From NCBI RefSeq assembly GCF_900538055.1, contig NZ_UZAC03000001.1, forward strand, positions 930,001 through 994,000: DNA of 64,000 bases. The letters run 5' to 3'. Position numbers and translations under genes: made by a program. Below the pieces are notes generated by a model that was not told where the DNA came from, did not search any database, and was given only the letters and a program-made list of their open reading frames with translations. How positions within the stretch are numbered: the stretch's first letter is position 1; each line of letters starts with the position of its first letter. This document shows positions 59,772 to 64,000 of the stretch, piece by piece. This stretch comes from Pasteuria penetrans (GTDB taxonomy: Bacteria > Bacillota > Bacilli > Thermoactinomycetales > Thermoactinomycetaceae).

Positions 59772-62443
59772 TTTTCCCCGATCTCCCGCAGTAGGGTCTG
59801 TACCCTTTTCCACTGAACATGGTACTCGGCCCCCTTATCCTGCTCCACTTTCACAATCTCAGCGGGCGCACGATCGATGAAGGCACGATTGCGCAATTTT
59901 CTCTCCGTACGTTCCACCTCAGCCTGCAGCCGGCATGATTGTTTCTGTAGGGTTTGCACTACCGATTGGCGGTCGGAAACCGACAACTGGAGGCGCAACT
60001 CCACACCCCCCGTCAAGACGACGGTCAAGGCGCGTTTCCATTGTTGCTGATCCCCCCTACAGGGGAAAATTTCTACTTTGCACAATCGTTCCATCATCAT
60101 CTTCTCTGTGAGGAAAAAGGAACGACCCGTGTCTCCCTCGGGTACAAGAATTTGCAGGGGAAAGACCTTATGCGGCGGCAAACCGATCTCCTTCCGCAGG
60201 CTACGCACCAGACGAATCGCTACCAACATTTCATCCATTTGCTCGGCGATCCTCTCATTCTGCCATTCCTTCTCTACCCGTGGCCAGGCCGTAACCGCCA
60301 AGGCCTTGGCCATCGGGGGACTCGATGGGGGCAGGTGCCGGGCAATTTCCTCCGTGATATGGGGAGCAAATGGATGTAAAATTCGCAACAGGGTATGCAA
60401 GGAATGGGTTAGTATACTCCCGACCCGTCGACGACGGGCAGGATTTTCGCTTTGACAACATTCCTTGACTGTTTCTATATAAAAATCACAGAAAAAACCC
60501 CAGAAAAATTGCTCAATCGTACGCAGGGATTCGTCGAAATGGTACAGCTCGAGTTGCTTTGTTGCATTCTCGACGGTCCCCTGCAGGTAATGGAGAACCG
60601 CACGATCCGGCAAAGTCAGTAGATCCGAGGTAGGCTCCAAGGGTACGGGATCGTGTACATCGGCTTGCATGAGGACGAAGCGGGCAGCGTTCCATAATTT
60701 ATTGGTACAATGACGTGCATGCAGCATCCGTTCCTCACGGAAGCGACCATCCTGACCCAGGGTATTGCCGGCTACCAAGGCCATACGGAGGGCATCGGCA
60801 CCATGCTCATCGATCAATTCCTCGGGGTCAATCCCATTCCCTAGGGATTTGGACATTTTGCGCCCCTGCGCATCCCGTATGAGTCCCGTAATGAGAACAT
60901 CGGCAAAGGGAATCTTCTCGGTGAAACGTAGGGACATGAAAATCATCCGTGCCACCCAGAAGTAAATGATATCATAGCCCGTAACCATCACCTGGGTAGG
61001 ATAGTACCTTTGGTAATCTACGGCTTTCTCATCGGGCCAACCCAGGGTAGCAAACGGCCATAGGGCCGAGCTAAACCATGTGTCGAGCACGTCGGGATCC
61101 TGACTAAGATGCGGGGACTGGCATGCGGAACATTGCTGAGGCTCTTCCATAGCTACATTGATTTCCTTACAATCCGCGCAATACCAGGCGGGAATGGGAT
61201 GACCCCACCACAATTGCCGGGACAGGCACCAATCGCGAGAATTCTTCACCCATTGCAAATAGATCCGCTCATAGCGTTCCGGTACGAAACGCACCCCCTG
61301 CCCGCCCTCCTGGGCCCCCTGTGCCTGCGCCGCTAGTTCCCGCATACACAAAAACCATTGTGTCGACAAACGGGGCTCCACAATGGCCTGGGTGCGCTGG
61401 CTGTGGCCCACAGAATGAACATGAATTTGGGTACGCACAAGGGTGCCCTGATTCTGTAGATCGCTCACCAAACGGCGCCGACATTCTAATCGGTCGAGAC
61501 CCACATAATCACCAGCGGCCTCCGTCATGATACCCCCTTCGTCTATGACCGTAGGCATGGGTAGATTGTGACGCTGACCGACGGCAAAATCATTGAAGTC
61601 ATGGGCCGGTGTAATTTTCACCACCCCGCTTCCGAGGGTGGGATCCGCTATTTCATCGGCCAGGATGGGAAGGGTTCGATCCGTCCCCGGCAGGTGCACC
61701 CGCTGTCCAATGAGGTGTGTGTAACGATCATCCTTGGGATGAACAGCAACGGCAACGTCACCGAACATCGTTTCGGGACGGGTGGTGGCAATCTCTACAC
61801 ATCCCTCCTGACCTACCAAGGGATAAACGAGAAAGTAGAGATGGCCCCGGAGTTCCTTATGTTCCACTTCGATGTCGGACAGGGCTGTCCTTGCCACAGG
61901 ATCCCAGTTGATAAGATAACGACCGCGGTAGATGAGACCCGCATCGTAGAGTTGTACGAATACCTTTCGGACTGCGGCAGATAAATCAGGATCCAAGGTG
62001 AATCGCTCACGTGTCCCATCCAGGGAAAGACCCAAACGACGCCACTGCCGACGAACCTGGGCGCTGTAGGACTCCTTCCATTCCCAGAGACGCTTCGTAA
62101 AGGCCTCGGGACCCAATTGTTGGCGCGTCACTCCCTGGGCTTGCAGAGCAGCCTCTACCTTCAGCTGGGTGGAAATCCCTGCGTGATCCATACCAGGTAG
62201 CCATAGGACATCTCTCCCCACCATACGCTGCCAACGCGCGAGAATATCCTGTAGCACGTTGTTCAGGGCGTGGCCCAGGTGCAGGTTTCCCGTTACATTC
62301 GGTGGGGGGATGGCGAGGCTGTACGGTTTCTTCGGCGAATCCGGGTTCGCTACAAAACATTGCTGTGCATCCCAGAGATCGTGTGCCCTCGCCTCCACCT
62401 GCCCGGGATGATAGGAGGCAGATAAATTCTTCCGATCTTGCAC
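59768..62443 (-). CDS. valS: Valyl-tRNA synthetase
   Basis: An 891-residue class I synthetase. HIGH-type motif HLGH at 55-58, KMSKS near 530 (GRKMSKSLGNGIDPEELI), an editing CP1 domain (ATTRPETMFGDVAVAVHP and TPAHDFNDFAVGQRH), a zinc-like site (WYCADCKEI, CSAC), and a C-terminal coiled coil (LQKQSCRLQAEVERTERKLR). GTG 62443 follows GGGGGAG by 2-5 nt. Length and domain order are normal. A strong hairpin-T terminator lies about 95 bp upstream. Confidence 0.97.
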   Translation of the reverse strand: MQDRKNLSASYHPGQVEARAHDLWDAQQCFVANPDSPKKPYSLAIPPPNVTGNLHLGHALNNVLQDILARWQRMVGRDVLWLPGMDHAGISTQLKVEAALQAQGVTRQQLGPEAFTKRLWEWKESYSAQVRRQWRRLGLSLDGTRERFTLDPDLSAAVRKVFVQLYDAGLIYRGRYLINWDPVARTALSDIEVEHKELRGHLYFLVYPLVGQEGCVEIATTRPETMFGDVAVAVHPKDDRYTHLIGQRVHLPGTDRTLPILADEIADPTLGSGVVKITPAHDFNDFAVGQRHNLPMPTVIDEGGIMTEAAGDYVGLDRLECRRRLVSDLQNQGTLVRTQIHVHSVGHSQRTQAIVEPRLSTQWFLCMRELAAQAQGAQEGGQGVRFVPERYERIYLQWVKNSRDWCLSRQLWWGHPIPAWYCADCKEINVAMEEPQQCSACQSPHLSQDPDVLDTWFSSALWPFATLGWPDEKAVDYQRYYPTQVMVTGYDIIYFWVARMIFMSLRFTEKIPFADVLITGLIRDAQGRKMSKSLGNGIDPEELIDEHGADALRMALVAGNTLGQDGRFREERMLHARHCTNKLWNAARFVLMQADVHDPVPLEPTSDLLTLPDRAVLHYLQGTVENATKQLELYHFDESLRTIEQFFWGFFCDFYIETVKECCQSENPARRRRVGSILTHSLHTLLRILHPFAPHITEEIARHLPPSSPPMAKALAVTAWPRVEKEWQNERIAEQMDEMLVAIRLVRSLRKEIGLPPHKVFPLQILVPEGDTGRSFFLTEKMMMERLCKVEIFPCRGDQQQWKRALTVVLTGGVELRLQLSVSDRQSVVQTLQKQSCRLQAEVERTERKLRNRAFIDRAPAEIVKVEQDKGAEYHVQWKRVQTLLREIGEK

Positions 62444-63466
62444 AACTCCCCCGCCTTTCTCTTCCTTATAATGTAGTCCACAATCAATCCATCAAGGACG
62501 AAGTGGGAAACGATCGTTCCGACAAAAATCGCACAATAAAAAGGGCCTTCCGCCCAGAGCGAAAGGCCCTTTTTCATAAAAACGACAGCCCTTTTCATCG
62601 TCCCTGGTGGTTATCCACACCACCCCATCGCCGCCACTATGGTCTCCGCGCCCGATCCTCATGGTCCACCCATTCGCCCCACCATTGTACGACATTCCCA
62701 TGGGAAAATGCAAATGACTGGCTTGTTGGGAGCACACAAAGGGATGATTCTGGGATGATTCACACCCATTGATTTCCAAGGGGCTAGGGAGGAGCATACG
62801 GATCTGCACCACCGTTCTTTTCCCCAGATCCAGCCACCTGTCGTTCCGATCCCCCATGGCGGTCTCGCATCCCTCCCGTCCGCGCGGCCCCGGATTCCTA
62901 CCAATACCCAGGACGACCCACCTATACAGGTCCTACGAGAGGAGTACCTTCTCATCGGATGATCAACATCGCCATTTCTTCTGCGCCCTAAGGATTTTCC
63001 AGGGGGGTTCCCGGATCACGATTCACTTTCGCCACAATGAAGACGATCGCGTAACCCATCACGCAACCCACATCATGGGGGGATGGAATGGGGGCGTTTC
63101 ACAAAAAAGGTTCATGGCCATCCAACCCTGGATACTCCCCACCAAACCCTGGGGCTTGGCTTGGTGTCCTAAAATACCACAGGAAGGGAGGGGAGAGGGC
63201 AACGAAGAGAGCGTATCGTATGAAAATCTTGTTCAGGAATCCACACCGCACCCACAACGGGATGCTTACCTAGTACATAGCCTAACGTTGCCCTACCTAT
63301 TGTGCATTCCGCATCTCATGGTCCCTTGTATTCCATGTACAAGAACGAAGGACGTCCCGGTTCCCCTGCTCAGGGAACGTAACCCACCCGTTCGGGTTCT
63401 GTCTTCCCCTATGCATCGGGAAACGAAAGAAAGGGGGAAACTAGGCCATTCTTCGTGCCTAACCCA
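62444..63466. other. Long valS upstream region
   Basis: About 1 kb. It contains the terminator at 62538-62574, a small GGTGGT...ACCACC hairpin before it, and a diverged dispersed repeat (63234-63270). A T-box leader would be expected for valS in Bacillales, but I cannot find a proper T-box core sequence. Frames here lack ribosome sites. Confidence 0.45.
62538..62574 (-). terminator. Strong intrinsic terminator upstream of valS
   Basis: AAAAAGGGCCTTTCGC pairs with GGCGGAAGGCCCTTTTT around a short loop, with A- and T-runs on both sides, so it can work on both strands. It could end the upstream permease transcript or act as an attenuator in the valS leader. Confidence 0.85.
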
Positions 63467-64000
63467 TCATCCAGTGGTCCGTTTTTCCATGGTACGCAAG
63501 ATCCACAAGCGGGCTAAGAGAAACATGATCATCTGGACGCCTAAGAATACGGCCATCACCTGCAAAGAGGAAAACAGTGTAACCGATGAAATCTTATCCC
63601 CTATTTCCCTACCTATCTCCTCACCCATTTCTAAGGAGACTGAGAGCCCTGTAAACCGGACCCCATAATACAGTGCACAGGATGCTAGGAAAACAGCCAA
63701 TAGCAAGGGGAAAAAGAAAACATAGGCAATCTGCACTGTGATAGATCTTCGTAAATTTGGGATCGAAAAGCCAATTCGCAGTAGATTGTGAAACTGTTGC
63801 TGTTGATCCTCCATATCGGTATAAATGCGAAGCAATAGGAAGTTACCAGCAATGGAAACAAAGACAAGGCAAACAATGAGCATGGCGAACAAAAAGATAG
63901 CGATGATCAATTTGTCTTGGTATTTTTGACTACCATCGTGGATCACGCTACCCATCATTTCGGGGGAATTGTTCGGGTCGTTGGAATGCAATGAATTCGC
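63467..64000 (-). CDS. FtsX-like ABC transporter permease, C-terminal part (partial)
   Basis: The frame is open to the right edge, so only the last ~177 codons are present. Three hydrophobic segments are visible (IIAIFLFAMLIVCLVFVSIAG, VFFFPLLLAVFLASCALYYG, and VMAVFLGVQMIMFLLARLWI), with the linker FLLLRIYTDMEDQQQQFHNLLRIGFSIPNLRRSI. This matches the end of FtsX/MacB-type permeases of the BceB/YxdM kind, which export or sense antimicrobial peptides. The N-terminal part and any ATPase partner lie outside the window. Confidence 0.8.
   Translation of the reverse strand, partial: ANSLHSNDPNNSPEMMGSVIHDGSQKYQDKLIIAIFLFAMLIVCLVFVSIAGNFLLLRIYTDMEDQQQQFHNLLRIGFSIPNLRRSITVQIAYVFFFPLLLAVFLASCALYYGVRFTGLSVSLEMGEEIGREIGDKISSVTLFSSLQVMAVFLGVQMIMFLLARLWILRTMEKRTTG

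Noticed and set aside
62580-62700. T-box riboswitch upstream of valS
   Set aside because: Expected from known valS regulation, but the core AGGGTGGNACCGCG is not present. Only a resembling GGGGTGGTGTGG is seen, so I did not annotate it.

Overview
The window looks like a chromosomal piece of an endospore-forming Firmicute of the Bacillales, with a small-genome, parasite-like texture. Low-GC Gram-positive gene orders are kept: dnaG-rpoD, lon-ysxC, tig-clpX, valS-folC, and murI-gerM-rph-rdgB-ysnB followed by tRNA-Arg. Start sites carry strong GGAGG-type ribosome sites. GerM and four YheC/YheD-type ATP-grasp proteins point to sporulation. Between the housekeeping blocks lie long non-coding or decayed stretches, tandem duplications and families of exported proteins. 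An obligate-parasite spore former such as Pasteuria would fit, but that is inference and no marker here proves it. Most housekeeping genes are on the minus strand. Most exported/accessory genes are on the plus strand.

Layout. 1-8925 (minus): dnaE, pgpA, then two further decaying copies of a unit made of the dnaE 3' end, pgpA and a non-coding flank, then accD and accA (accA runs off the left edge). 8926-13646: gene-poor, holding queC and two small unrecognised ORFs. 13647-15442 (plus): two tandem paralogous secreted proteins. 15914-18886: a 3-kb segment bounded by ~172-bp inverted repeats, enclosing a CPBP-type membrane protease, a small membrane ORF and an exported protein, with a transposase-like remnant just outside. 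20232-20939: a YtkL-type metal-dependent hydrolase.

21384-28127 (plus): a tight cluster of alternating YheD-like and YheC-like ATP-grasp proteins plus two GNAT acetyltransferase paralogs, ending in a terminator. 28628-37802 (plus): a locus of exported, C-terminally anchored proteins. It has a small coiled-coil exported protein, a pseudogene, protein A (Pro-Ala repeat stalk), protein B (long coiled-coil stalk on a C-terminal half almost identical to A), a divergent relative C, and a further exported TM-anchored protein. A and B share ~1 kb of duplicated upstream DNA. This locus is the most unusual part of the window.

37846-64000 (minus): an M1-family metallopeptidase, then, in order of decreasing coordinate from the right edge: an FtsX-like permease fragment, valS-folC, murC-SCO1-murI-gerM-rph-rdgB-ysnB, tRNA-Arg, tig-clpP-clpX, lon-ysxC-ddl, and dnaG-rpoD. 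Several of these proteins depart from their families: DnaE appears to lack its OB fold, trigger factor carries a large acidic insertion, and QueC has a changed PP-loop. No rRNA and no CRISPR array were seen.
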